In this document: in pieces, positions 1 through 10,605 of the stretch
How positions within the stretch are numbered: the stretch's first letter is position 1
How the letters are laid out: every line of letters begins with the position of its first letter
Source of the DNA: Paramoeba atlantica
Lineage: Eukaryota > Discosea
Assembly: GCA_977017575.1 (NCBI GenBank)
Contig: CDRNVI010000023.1
Coordinates: forward strand, 1 to 64,000
DNA: 64,000 bases
Direction of reading: 5' to 3'
Position numbers and translations under genes: made by a program
The notes under the pieces: model-generated
What the model was told of the DNA's origin: nothing
Seen by the model: only the letters and a program-made list of their open reading frames with translations
The model's database searches: none

Positions 1-174
1 GATCACCGAATAACTTATTTTGTCACAGTGTTGTTCGTCATCATGATTAAGCAGATAATTACGTGTGTTCTTTGATTGACTACATACGTACTTCCACTCT
101 TCTGATGTTAGTAATGCCCCGTTTTTTTGTAAATCTTCAAAACGAACTATTGCAGGAGTTTTTTGAATTAACAT
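1..174 (-). CDS. partial bacterial hypothetical protein (N-terminus only)
   Basis: An open frame starts at the complement of 172-174 and runs 58 codons leftwards off the window edge. The N-terminus reads MLIQKTPAIVRFEDL and then becomes Asn/His/Asp-rich. An AGGA Shine-Dalgarno-like motif (complement of about 183-186) sits 8 bases before the ATG, which supports this start. I do not recognise the family, and no signal peptide or membrane segment is visible in this part. It is divergent from the 5'-nucleotidase gene and shares its AT-rich base use, so it belongs to the bacterial block. A chance ORF is possible, but start, ribosome site and open frame agree. Confidence 0.5.
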   Translation of the reverse strand, partial: MLIQKTPAIVRFEDLQKNGALLTSEEWKYVCSQSKNTRNYLLNHDDEQHCDKISYSVI

Positions 175-489
175 TATGTATATCCTATGGCTTTTTCATA
201 GTATGATAATTGTTGATAGTGCTTGCATACAAATAGGTACAATGATATTAGTTATTATTGATTAGTATTAAAAGAGTTCAAATTATATATTGAACTACTT
301 TATCGTTCAATGTTTTTCGCTTTAGATTCGCATTAGAATAACGTGATTCTCAACTTTTTTAAGTTATTGAATCTGATACCTCATAAAGGTGTATTTTCAG
401 AAATACCATTTTGCAGACCCAATAAAATCAATGGGTTGCAAAATAAAGTTGAGAATAGCGTTAGAATAGTTATATTGGAGCCTATTGTT
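175..489. other. bacterial divergent intergenic region
   Basis: AT-rich spacer between two divergent bacterial genes, so it should hold promoters for both. A sigma-70-like pair on the + strand, TTGATA (213-218) and TACAAT (238-243), has 19 bases between the boxes, which is long, so it is only a weak candidate. An open GTG codon at 343 extends the downstream frame but has no ribosome site. I see no other gene. Confidence 0.4.
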
Positions 490-1419
490 ATGTCACGCAC
501 TCACTTACCCAATTCAATTGATAAACAACTCGTCATTGGGATTTCATCGCGTGCCTTATTTGATTTAGATCAAAGCCATCAAATCTACGAAGAACAAGGG
601 TTGGATGCCTATCAACAATTTCAAATCGATAATGAAACCGAATTATTGCAACCTGGAGTTGCTTTTCCGTTAGTAAAAAAGTTAGTCAATGTGGTACACC
701 CTGATACCGGTGAGCCATTAGTCGAAGTCATTTTATTATCGCGTAACAGTGCTGATACCGGACTACGTATCTTTAATAACATTGAACATTACGGATTGAA
801 TATCGTACGCGCTGCATTCACTAATGGCCAAAGTCCTTATCATTACATTAGCGCCTTTAAGACTGCATTATTTTTATCAGCACACCCACACGATGTCGCA
901 CGTGCAATTCAAGCCGGGGTTGCTGCCGCCACCATTTTACCATCACGTAATATCAGCGAACATGATCACCCCGACATTCGCATTGCATTTGACGGCGATG
1001 CTGTTTTATTTTCTGATGAAGCCGAAAAGATTTTTCAGCAACATGGTTTAGATGCCTTTGCCCAAAATGAAAAAGCTGCTGCTGATCAACCGTTAAGCGC
1101 TGGCCCGTTTAAAGGATTTTTAGCTGCCTTACACACCATCCAATCGGTTTTCCCTATCGATACTTGCCCAATTCGTACCGCATTAGTCACAGCACGCTCA
1201 GCACCGGCGCATGAACGCGTGGTGAAAACCTTACGCACTTGGGGAGTGCGCATCGATGAAGCGCTATTCTTAGGCGGACTCACTAAAGGTGATTTTTTAC
1301 GCGCTTTTGGGGCTGACTTTTTCTTTGATGATCAACCTGGCCATTGCCAAGCTGCTAGCCAACATGTAGCCACTGCCCATGTGCCGCATGGCGTCATTAA
1401 TCAAGTAGAAATAGATTAA
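490..1419 (+). CDS. bacterial 5'-nucleotidase (cytosolic NT5C1-type family)
   Basis: A 309-residue protein of the '5'-nucleotidase' family related to animal cytosolic 5'-nucleotidase I, which dephosphorylates nucleoside monophosphates. Seen: the N-terminal block IGISSRALFDLDQS carrying the Asp pair expected of a HAD-type nucleophile region, a central block LLSRNSADTGLRIFNNI, the block FTNGQSPYHYISAFKTALFL, and a later DGDAVLFSDEAE motif with acidic metal-binding candidates. Length fits bacterial members. ATG 490 is chosen over the earlier GTG at 343 because GGAG lies at 477-480, 9 bases upstream, and the extra N-terminal residues do not look conserved. It is followed by weak hairpins and then the L,D-transpeptidase gene. 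It looks intact. Confidence 0.8.
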   Translation: MSRTHLPNSIDKQLVIGISSRALFDLDQSHQIYEEQGLDAYQQFQIDNETELLQPGVAFPLVKKLVNVVHPDTGEPLVEVILLSRNSADTGLRIFNNIEHYGLNIVRAAFTNGQSPYHYISAFKTALFLSAHPHDVARAIQAGVAAATILPSRNISEHDHPDIRIAFDGDAVLFSDEAEKIFQQHGLDAFAQNEKAAADQPLSAGPFKGFLAALHTIQSVFPIDTCPIRTALVTARSAPAHERVVKTLRTWGVRIDEALFLGGLTKGDFLRAFGADFFFDDQPGHCQAASQHVATAHVPHGVINQVEID

Positions 1420-1452
1420 TATCATTAACTTACCTAAAATTGATTAAGTAAT

Positions 1453-1510
1453 ACTTGAAGTATCAAGTTACTTTAGATAAAGTGCTTGCACTTTCAAGTT
1501 ATTCTTTATG
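1453..1510 (+). terminator. possible weak hairpin terminator
   Basis: Two small inverted repeats follow the 5'-nucleotidase stop: ACTTGA/TCAAGT (1453-1468) and AAAGTGC/GCACTTT (1479-1494), the latter leading into a T-rich stretch. The stems are short and there is no clean U-run, so this may only be an AT-rich spacer. Confidence 0.25.
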
Positions 1511-1551
1511 TTTTTGTAGCAAAAACTCCAAGATGGGGTTAGTAAAAAATA

Positions 1552-2064
1552 ATGATGATAAATAAAATTACGATTAACGCCTGGATATTAATAACACTTT
1601 TATTAGTTTCTTTTGTAACCACCAGCGCTTCTGCAACGGATGTCATGGCTGACCATGTGGTAATCAATAAACGTCAGCGTCGTTTAATACTGTATAAGAA
1701 AGGAAAATTATTAAACAGCTATCCAATCAGCTTAGGACGTGATCCGTTCAATCCAAAACGCCAACGTAATGATAATCGCACGCCTGAAGGTGAATATCTT
1801 ATTACTTTCCATACCCGTCAGAGTCGTTATACTGCCGCGATTGGTATTTCTTACCCCAATGCACATGATAAAACACGCGCACGTGTTTTGGGCGTTGATC
1901 CAGGCGACCAAATTGAAATTCACGGTATGCCACCCGATCGATCATTACAACAGCGTTTGCGTGGTAAGGATTGGACGGCTGGTTGCATTGCCTTGGCTAA
2001 TCACCACATGAATGACGTGTATCGACGCACTCAACAAGGCACTCGGGTTACCATTCTTCACTAA
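1552..2064 (+). CDS. exported L,D-transpeptidase (YkuD domain)
   Basis: A 170-residue protein with an N-terminal signal peptide (hydrophobic core WILITLLLVSFVTT, likely cut after SASA near residue 28) and a single YkuD catalytic domain. Known role of the family: forming 3-3 peptidoglycan cross-links or anchoring lipoproteins, in the periplasm, with a catalytic cysteine. Seen: the HG pair in IEIHGMPPD and the cysteine motif TAGCIALAN near the C-terminus, the two halves of the YkuD signature. The N-terminal part of the domain (VVINKRQRRLILYKKGK) is typical of the short YafK/ErfK-like forms. Two in-frame ATGs (1552, 1555) are equally possible starts. Its 3' end overlaps the convergent pyrD end by 17 bases, an arrangement typical of bacteria. 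Confidence 0.85.
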   Translation: MMINKITINAWILITLLLVSFVTTSASATDVMADHVVINKRQRRLILYKKGKLLNSYPISLGRDPFNPKRQRNDNRTPEGEYLITFHTRQSRYTAAIGISYPNAHDKTRARVLGVDPGDQIEIHGMPPDRSLQQRLRGKDWTAGCIALANHHMNDVYRRTQQGTRVTILH

Positions 2065-3145
2065 CACTTATTTCATCAACATGATTTGATTGGTTAGCAA
2101 ACACGGCACGCGTGTTATCTTGTTGCAATAACGGTTGCAATGCATGGATAACATCCGTAATCAATTGCGGACCTTGATAAATTAATCCCGTATATAACTG
2201 TACTAAACGGGCACCCGCATTGATTAATGCCGTTGCTGCATCGCCATTAACAATGCCACCCAATCCGATAATTGGTACCTTGTCGCCTAGATAATAATGC
2301 AATTGTTTAACAAAGCGTACACTTAAATCAATTAACGGTGCCCCACTTAATCCACCTGCTTGTTCAGCGATTGCCTGTGATTGCAAACGTGGGCGCTGCA
2401 ACGTGGTGTTGGTTGCCACAACCCCATCGATCTCATGACAAATTAAACGCTCCGCAATAAAGGCTATTTGTTCTTGATCCAAATCGGGTGCTAATTTGAT
2501 TAGCAATGGCACGTTACGCTGATGCAGTTGACGTAATTGTTGCTGTGTTTCAATCAACAAACTTAACAAATGATTTAATGAATCACCATGCTGCAACTCG
2601 CGTAACCCAGGGGTGTTTGGCGATGAAATGTTTACCGTCACATAGCTGGCATAGGGATAAACACCTTGCAAACATGTTTGATAATCATGGTGGGCTTGTG
2701 CTAACGGTGTATCAGCATTTTTACCGATGTTAATCCCTAAAATACCTTGATAACGCTTTTGTTGTAAGCGTTGCAATAGATATGGCAACCCTTTACTGTG
2801 AAAACCAATACGATTAATCAATGCGTGTTGATCAGGCAAGCGTATAATACGGGGTTTACGGTTTCCTGGCTGGGGACGCGGTGTCACCGTGCCAATTTCT
2901 AAAAAGCCAAACCCAAATCGCGCTAATGTATCGATATAATCACCATGGCGATCAAAACCGGCAGCTAATCCAACTGGGTTAGGGAAACGCATACCCAATA
3001 ATGTCACTGGTAAATCAGGTGGCGGTAATTGTAATTGACGCAGTAATAATGTTGGCGCTAATTTAGCTAAGCGCAATGCAGCATAGTGCGCTCGTTCTGG
3101 TGATAAACAAAATAATAAACGGCGAAAATAGGGATATAAATCCAT
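2048..3145 (-). CDS. pyrD: dihydroorotate dehydrogenase, class 2 (quinone-linked)
   Basis: A 365-residue FMN enzyme that oxidises dihydroorotate to orotate in pyrimidine synthesis, passing electrons to membrane quinone. Seen: an N-terminal amphipathic helix (MDLYPYFRRLLFCLSPERAH) typical of class 2 membrane association; the FMN-binding block GLAAGFDRHGDYI; the substrate block NRIGFHSKG; the catalytic-serine motif NISSPNTPGLRELQ; TNTT; and the phosphate-binding end GLGGIVNGDAA followed by QLYTGLIYQGP. Length is slightly above the usual 336-345 because of a C-terminal tail of about 25 residues. It overlaps the L,D-transpeptidase 3' end. The frame is intact, so this is not a decayed nuclear copy. 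The animal/kinetoplastid alternatives are unlikely: trypanosomatid DHODH is the soluble class 1A type, so this copy fits a bacterium. Confidence 0.93.
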   Translation of the reverse strand: MDLYPYFRRLLFCLSPERAHYAALRLAKLAPTLLLRQLQLPPPDLPVTLLGMRFPNPVGLAAGFDRHGDYIDTLARFGFGFLEIGTVTPRPQPGNRKPRIIRLPDQHALINRIGFHSKGLPYLLQRLQQKRYQGILGINIGKNADTPLAQAHHDYQTCLQGVYPYASYVTVNISSPNTPGLRELQHGDSLNHLLSLLIETQQQLRQLHQRNVPLLIKLAPDLDQEQIAFIAERLICHEIDGVVATNTTLQRPRLQSQAIAEQAGGLSGAPLIDLSVRFVKQLHYYLGDKVPIIGLGGIVNGDAATALINAGARLVQLYTGLIYQGPQLITDVIHALQPLLQQDNTRAVFANQSNHVDEISVSEEW

Positions 3146-3278
3146 CAGTCTTACCTTACGTTAAACCGTACATGTACGTGCCCAAACCCGTAGCATGGCA
3201 TTGCCACCTTGTTGAAATTCATAATCAACCTGTTTGACTTCAATACCAAATTCACGTTGTTGCAGTGCAAGCATCACT

Positions 3279-4117
3279 ATCACCCGATTTTTACCTAAAA
3301 ATCGGCTATATTTGGTTATAATCTTTCCCTTTTCTTCAGCCTTCCGGGCCAATTTTTCTTTTGTAGGCTATTGGAACGCGGTGGTAGTTCTTTTTTAGGC
3401 TCTTCGTTAAACGCGGTGGTTGTTTTCAACTTAGAAGTCACTCATGCTGCGCGCTTCGCGTGGAAAACTGGCACCGCGTTTAACGAAGAACCTAAAAAAT
3501 ATATTTGGCCTGGAAAGCTGAAGAAAAGGGAAAGATTATGGCCAAAAATAGCCGTTTGTTTTGGGTAAAAATCGGGTCATTTTTTGGGTATTTTTGCTCT
3601 CAGAGCACTAGATCCGACATTTGCGCGTGGGAAATCACTCGTAGGCATGAATGAAAGCCTACCGAACGTATTGGGTAGAAGTCGGATTTAGTGCTCTGAG
3701 AAAAAAAATACGCAAAAATCACCCGATTTTTATCTAAAACTCGGCTATATTTGGCTATAATCTTTCCGTTTTCTTCAGCCTTCCGGGCCAATTTTTCTTT
3801 TGTAGGCTATTGGAACGTGGTGGTAGTTCTTTTTTAGGCTCTTCGTTAAACGCGGTGGTTGTTTTCAACTTAGAAGTCACTCATGCTGCGCGCTTCGCGT
3901 TGAAAACTGGCACTGCGTTTAACGAAGAGCCTAAAAAATATATTTGGCCTGGAAAGTTGAAGAAAACAGAATGATTATGGCCAAAAATAGCCGTTTGTTT
4001 TGGGTAAAAATCGGGTCATTTTTTGGGTATTTTTGCTCTCAGAGCACTAAATCCGACATTTGCGCGTGGGAAATCACTCGTAGACATGAATGAAAGTCTA
4101 CCGAACGTATTGGGTAG
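3279..4117. repeat. tandem 439-bp repeat made of nested palindromes
   Basis: Two direct copies with a period of 439 bases: copy 1 is about 3,281-3,719, copy 2 about 3,720-4,117 and cut short, with only scattered differences. Each copy holds long inverted repeats. One pairs about 3,281-3,350 with about 3,513-3,585 (shared blocks around CTTTCCCTTTTCTTCAGC). An inner pair is built on CTTCGTTAAACGC. Another pairs about 3,575-3,617 with 3,682-3,725 (shared core CTCAGAGCACT). No protein is encoded convincingly. It starts about 135 bases upstream of pyrD and ends abruptly at 4,117, where eukaryotic-looking sequence follows. It may be a bacterial intergenic palindromic repeat or a eukaryotic satellite; I cannot tell which genome owns it. 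Confidence 0.85.
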
Positions 4118-4209
4118 GGAATGCAACTCCAACGACACCATTTTTTCGACACAAAAAGGCCCTTTGGGGTCCGAAAAATACTTTTTCACCTCTTTTAGTC
4201 AAAAATGGG

Positions 4210-4737
4210 TCATTTTAAGTGGCGCCCCACGGCTCGAAGGAGGGGTATCTTGCGAAAACAACTGCGGAAAAAGCTAGTATAGGTCCCAAGCTCCTTTTTT
4301 CCTTGATTATAATTTTCCTTGATTACTGTGTTCCTCTTTATAGTTTCACTGTTTTTGTTCACTTTTTTTTCAATAATCGAGGGTAGAGCGGTAATTATAC
4401 AACCACCGCAATAAAATTCTAGCGTGTTTGTGAGTCGAGTGATCGCTTTTGGCCCAAGTCCACTCTCCGTTGAGATCTGTAACCGGCTATTTCCAGAAGC
4501 GATGCCGTATAAAACTTTAAAAAGCTGATTCGCGGTGCGCCCATGTGCGGCCGTCAGAAGAGGTTCCAAAAAATATGTTTTGCCGCGGCACCTTCTACGA
4601 TCGGAACACAACCAATGTTCTTCCTTAAGATCACATACCCGCGGCTCATGACCTTTGGAATAAGTAACAGCCTGATACATAAGAGCATGATTTTGTATCC
4701 ACGATATGATGCTGTCTTCCGTTGCCAAACAAAGCAA
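4210..4737 (-). pseudogene. ISXO2/Merlin-like transposase fragment (N-terminal zinc-ribbon part)
   Basis: A 175-codon open stretch with no ATG at its upstream end. The middle reads like the N-terminal region of ISXO2/IS1595-related transposases, known in eukaryotes as Merlin: a W-x-C...RRCRGK zinc-ribbon-like block (EEHWLCSDRRRCRGK), then LFKVLYGIASGN and GLGPKAITRLTNTL, the usual helix-turn-helix-like segment before the DDE core. The catalytic DDE domain is not present downstream; the frame ends in basic low-complexity sequence. It is therefore a truncated DNA-transposon remnant. Family assignment rests on motif order only. A lone DNA-binding gene is the alternative. Confidence 0.45.
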
Positions 4738-5570
4738 GGTATAAGACTACTTATCGGTACATGAAAAATCAGAGCAGCCCGGGCAATCCATTTAGGGTAA
4801 AAAAGAATAGGAAAAGTTGATGATAATCTACTAAACTTATCTCAGATTGCGTTATCTCAAAGATACAGTTCCTGTACCTTGTTGGTACTTTTTACTAGCT
4901 CTTCTTTCTCCCCGGAAACGGGTATGTATACTTTACTCAACATGCCCGTTTCCGGGACCCGCCTTCGCCGCTGAAGCTGTCCCTCTTTTTCGTTCGAGTA
5001 GGGGCCGCCTACTCGCACCTCCTGTGCAGCCGGTCACTCCCGGCCGAACGCCCCCGCCAGGAAGACGCCAGGAAGCTTAACCCCTTCCTGCAGTGGACTA
5101 CTGGTGCTCCGCCTTCCGGCTTTTCTCCTTTTCCGCCTGGCCTCTCCAGAAGGATATGCGCCTCGGGCCCTTAATACAGTAAGCCCAGGGCGTCGCCTGT
5201 CGCACTGCGCGCTTTCCCTCATGACGGAACGTCCTCCTCTCTGCGAATGTAATGCTGTTTGCGCGGCACAAGGAAAGAGCATTTTGGGAAAAAGTTGCGA
5301 GTTTTTCCTCCGCGCAAGGCGTATCCACACCACATGCCGCACGACGTGCCACACCCCTCATCATACCACCTGACATCTCATGACCCTTCTAGGCCTCTAC
5401 ACCTCCATCGGCTCTCTCCTGCCCCGCGAAATTTCTCCGGGTCCACCCACCGATCTGTCTACCGCGTGCCTTCCTGGGCATGAAACACTGAGAAACATAA
5501 TATAATTTAGTTAGCATTAGCTGATCCACCCTGTATACACAGGGATAGTGTTTATAGTACTATAAACGAA
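4738..5570. other. non-coding stretch in transposon-rich region
   Basis: No convincing gene. A perfect 12-bp inverted repeat, CCCGGAAACGGG (4911-4922) and CCCGTTTCCGGG (4945-4956), lies in a GC-rich patch. Several overlapping open frames at 5,030-5,480 on both strands have no family features and look like chance frames in GC-rich DNA. Confidence 0.5.
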
Positions 5571-5771
5571 GTTTATAGTGCTGTCCCCCCCGTTTAAGCG
5601 CACCTCGTTTTCCGCGAAAAGTGCGCTTAAACGGGGGGGTCTGAATCACTACATAAAAAAAAAATTGGCGCCGCTTCGCGGCGCCGGGAACCTTCCTTCA
5701 ACTCTATGTGCGCTTAAACGGGGGGGGGGGGCTGACCGGGTGCGCATAAAGGGGGGGGACAGTACCATAAA
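5571..5771. mobile_element. miniature inverted-repeat element A (CTGTCCCCCCC ends)
   Basis: Ends are inverted copies: 5571-5604 reads GTTTATAGTGCTGTCCCCCC and on into GTTTAAGCGCACC; 5738-5771 is its imperfect reverse complement. Inside, a tight hairpin pairs 5584-5602 with 5621-5639 (GTGCGCTTAAACGGGGGGG), and the same motif recurs at 5708-5726. A central GGCGCCGCTTCGCGGCGCC hairpin lies after an A-run near 5,667. No coding capacity. The termini and central hairpin are shared with element C, so they form a family; the TA-flanked CTGT ends resemble Tc1/mariner-type non-autonomous elements (inference). Confidence 0.65.
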
Positions 5772-5788
5772 TTTTCTTGAAACACTAT

Positions 5789-6132
5789 AAACTATTACTG
5801 TACCCCCCCCCGTTTATAATAGCCTCGATTTTGCCCAAATGAACCCATAAACGGGGGAGGGCGATGGAAGATTAAAGTTGGCACAGAAATCGTCCTACAT
5901 TTTGGAGCGAGGATCCAGGAATTATTCAATCGCTAAGTGGTCCCCGGCGATCTGCCAAAGTAAAATATCCAGCACCACCCCGCGCCATACCTCGCAGAAC
6001 TATGAGAAAATATCAAAGTTTAAGACGGTGCAAGAAAATAAAATAAAAAATCTTCCCCGGTTTGCCAAAAAAAGAACCTATAAAGGGGGGGGGCGAGGCT
6101 ATTATTAACAGTGGGGGGTACAGTAATAGTTT
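5789..6132. mobile_element. miniature inverted-repeat element B (CTGTACCCCCCC ends)
   Basis: Left end AAACTATTACTGTACCCCCC continues into GTTTATAATAGCCTCG; the right end (about 6,094-6,132) is its reverse complement with small differences. Length is 344 bp. Internal G-runs preceded by CCYATAAA repeat the end sequence, as in element A. No coding capacity. It lies only 18 bp from element A, so the two may be parts of one composite insertion. Confidence 0.6.
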
Positions 6133-6353
6133 TAGGGACCTCTGGTTTCAAGGCCATTAAAAACACCTTCCGCGTGTATGTGTGTACGTACACGTGTAAG
6201 TTAGCCACTTACACACTTTTTTGGTAACCCGTTTCGTAACAGGTGTACAGCAAAAAAATATTTATATGTACTTACCAAACGAAACTAGTAAAATTTAATA
6301 TAGTGTTTCATCTGATTACATTCTTTCCTGACTTTCATTTCTCTTTTTGCTTT

Positions 6354-6656
6354 ATGGGAAAGCGATTTCGCGTAAGCAGACACGGACACACACAGACGAA
6401 TTCACAGCCAACGGAGGAGAATGAGTCTCCAACAGGAACTTCATCAGCCGCGGGTCTGAGTGTCTCGGAGCGGAGCGAAGAACGCACGTCTCTTCGCATT
6501 GCAATAGGAGCTCCGCAACCAACCCCCGTAGAGCAGAGAATTTCAAATTGCACCATTCCTACACCAGAACGAAGGCCACGACATCGAATGTCGGAAAAAC
6601 TTTTGTCTGAACATTTCAAGCTTGAACAATGTTGTGGATCTCCTGACAGCTTTTAA
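6354..6656 (+). CDS. small hypothetical ORF, possibly the start of a mobile-element gene
   Basis: A 100-residue frame beginning MGKRFRVSRHGHTQTNSQP, Ser/Thr/Glu-rich and likely disordered, ending SPDSF. A pyrimidine-rich tract (about 6,320-6,352) stands just before the ATG, as at the true gene starts in this window; the longer upstream frame opens only with GTG. No domain is recognised. It lies between miniature elements and a retroelement fossil, so it may be an N-terminal fragment of a transposon gene. Chance ORF is a real alternative. Confidence 0.3.
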   Translation: MGKRFRVSRHGHTQTNSQPTEENESPTGTSSAAGLSVSERSEERTSLRIAIGAPQPTPVEQRISNCTIPTPERRPRHRMSEKLLSEHFKLEQCCGSPDSF

Positions 6657-7123
6657 TTTAAAAGAGAAATTGCTTTACATAAAGCCCAATCTTCAAGATA
6701 TCCCAAACCTGGCTGTCGCGCATCCCAAAAGAGGCGGCGTAATGGCACGCCAGAAAATAGAGTTGTACTAACCCAGGTTGAGGACTACATTGTCAATTTA
6801 GCCACGGATATCGATGAATGCTAAACCTTTTTCGTTTCATTGTTCACTTATACTTTTGACTATCTCAAAAAAGACCTACACCGGTCCCACTATTTTCGAC
6901 CGCCTGGCACCAACCTCCAGGTTGGCTTGTCGGCCACCCCCGCCATTGCAGAGGGTGTGGCCGAGGGGGTCACCACCAGCGACCTTGCAAAAGCCCTCTG
7001 TGGGTAACACTGGGTAGCACAGGTTGTACTGGGTAACACAGCGTACACAAGATCACACTGGGTAACTGCAGAATCTCCAGTGCTGACTTGTCGACTACTG
7101 TACTACTTACTTAACCCTGAAAG
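6657..7123. other. non-coding stretch with short TGGGTAACAC-type repeats
   Basis: Nothing coding is convincing here. At about 7,000-7,065 the motif CTGGGTARCAC occurs four times at irregular spacing, and a GC-rich patch lies at 6,890-6,980. It borders the retroelement fossil. Confidence 0.45.
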
Positions 7124-8949
7124 TCACGACTCGCATTGCGTTACTACAGAAGGAAGCCAAATCCAATGTTTCGCTGCCCGGTACACTGCCGGAAACATTG
7201 TCCGCCCGATGTCCTCCCACCACACGTGCTCGTTCGTGTGCTTGACGGGGCTTATGTGATAATTAGCTGTAACAAAAGCATTCCAAGCAATCTCAGTAAT
7301 GCCGAACAAATCTTCACTCTCATCTCGGCAAAATAGGTTGTTGGCGCGATGCACTGATAAGGGACTAGCGCCCCGTACGCGCAAATAATTCACTATGCAT
7401 ATAGGAGAGAACCACATAACGTCCTGCCAAATCTTCATGTCGTGGTTTCTCTCAAGCCGGCTCCAATTTCGTTCAATGGCATCACTCAATCCAGATGGGG
7501 CATTTGGAGAAGCAGCAGTCTCACGAAGCAGTTCGAACATTGGAAAAACGCGTGTCGCAGTTCGTACCCGCTTTGAGTCTGAAAAACGGCGAAGGGCTGC
7601 GTGCAATTCCTTACATTCGCTTAAAAACAACTTTCCTTCCTCTCGCAACTCTTCATGACCGTGGACCCGAATCAGTCGAGCGCATTCCGCAACCGATTTA
7701 GATGCGCGTTCGTTTTCCAGTTCTTAGTAAATAACCGTATAGATTTGTTACTAACCGTAAATTTCATTCAGATTTCCTCTCCAACTACGTCCGGATTCAT
7801 GAAGCCTCGCCTTCGCCTTCTACGTCCCTGCCCCCCACCCCCCCCCATTCCACACTCCGCATTCCTGTTCTTGCACTGTAGTTCTTGCACTGTGTGTAGG
7901 TACACCGCACCGAGACCGCACCGAATCCCCACCCGCAGCCCCTCACATGTATCCTATTCTAATACCTCAATCATAAATCTAATACAAATTTGTTGATCTT
8001 TCTGACGATTTATCCGTTAATCGTCTATCGCTTTCCTGAAGGATCAACATCTTCGCTGCACTCCTCCGAATCACGCTGTTGCTTGTTATTCCGCGGGACG
8101 TATGTCGAACCCTTACTTTGATACTCATCCCATGCGTGTAATAAGTTTTTTCAGGAGCTTGACAGATAAATTGGCGCTCTACTGCGGAGTATGCTTTGTG
8201 TGGCCTTGTGCCAATATCAGCGACATTTTCTTCACTTCTCATATCACACATAACGATTCTTCCTTCGAACTCACTTACGTAGATTACTTCTTCATCGATT
8301 GGAGTCTCGCGCGAATAACCTTCCGCTGCTGCGCGCCCGGCCACGGTGCTGTCCGTTCCGATGACTATGGACTGGAACTTGTTTGTGACAGCGATTTCCA
8401 TGACCTTTTTTATAGCAAACGACTCAACTGCAGCTGTTTCCATTTTGACAGGGACCTGAAAACCTCATATTTTCTGGGCATGTGCCGTATCTCACGATCG
8501 CTCTGGTGTGACATCGGCTGTGGCAAAGAGGACCGAATTTAGGCATTTAGGTCCTTTAATCTAAAGGACAATTATTTAAATTAAATAATTGCCAGTCTCT
8601 CGGGCACTGGTTCTCGCGCAGCGTCAGTAGCGCCAGATTTTTGGCGTTTATCATATCTTTGTCCGCAACACGCTTCTCGTCCCAGTTGCTGACTTGGTCA
8701 AGGCTACTCTGAGCTTTCGAGAGTCTGCCTAGTCGGTGCCTCGGTATGCCGAGGACGGCTGATAGCTGTCGGATGTAGCCTGCAATGCTGAACAAGTTTC
8801 TTAGGGTATTGCTCATCGGTTTCGTTAGGATGGAAGCCCACTTTTTCGCTACTTTTTCGGGATCCGCAGTCCAGGATAAAGCTCCATCTTTTTACATAAA
8901 CCTGATTCCCGTAGACGAAATCGCATGACGCTTCTTCCCGCTTCATATA

Positions 8950-9820
<871 letters not shown>

Positions 9821-10605
9821 TATTTAAGGCGAGTATTCGCTAGATGAAAGTTACGTTTCATGCGTTTTTCCTACCACATGAGATCTGCGGCGGTGCTCAT
9901 AATTAGAATTGAGTCTATTTGTACCGTGATAAATCCCCCATTTGGTAGGGAGACGAAAGCGGGGGCTTCTGCCAGTGTATTTACATTATCTTCAATGTTT
10001 GGTCGCTGGTCGTTTTCTCGGGACAGGAGAATAATACTCCACACCAGGGCTTGCGCTCTTCCGTATGCATGTCTGTAGCCCATGGGTAGTACCTTGGGGG
10101 ATAGAACTTCATGGTCTAGTCGGATACAGCAGGCTCGTCCCAGATCATGTGAGATGGGAATTTGATAGTAGCAGTTTTTTACGTCTGCGTGCAAATTTCG
10201 AAACTTTTTTGTGGCACAGTCCCCAATTTCCACGAGCCGCGCTACTAACTCCTGGATGGATGGTAACTTGAACGGAACACGAATATCAAGACAGTGATCG
10301 TTCGTCCATCGTAGATCAAATATTGCCCGTGTTTCATGATTATCCTTCATCATAGCGGTGTACCAACCCATAGCGGTTGCATCACTGAGCGGGATTTTTT
10401 TGAAAAAAACGGTTTCCTTGGAAGTCCCCACCTCCGACCAAGCACTCTATCATAGAGTGCTTATATAGACTATGTACGCCCTAATAGCGACATCGATGAA
10501 AAAGGTCCATTTCTCCATAATGTTTTACGAATTAATGATACATTGAATTGTGTGCACTGTACTTCAAATCGTTTCTTAGAATACTTTACCAGTCAGTCCT
10601 TTATC

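Noticed and set aside
343-489. N-terminal extension of the 5'-nucleotidase from GTG 343
   Set aside because: No ribosome site before GTG 343, whereas ATG 490 has GGAG at proper spacing and begins the conserved part.
3161-3352. Minus-strand 63-codon frame starting MARKAEEKGKI, recurring at 3,600-3,791
   Set aside because: Its start lies in the palindromic repeat and recurs with the repeat period while the rest differs, so it follows from the repeat rather than from a gene.
5034-5480. Overlapping open frames on both strands in GC-rich sequence
   Set aside because: None has domain features, start context or a pyrimidine leader; GC-rich DNA keeps frames open by chance.
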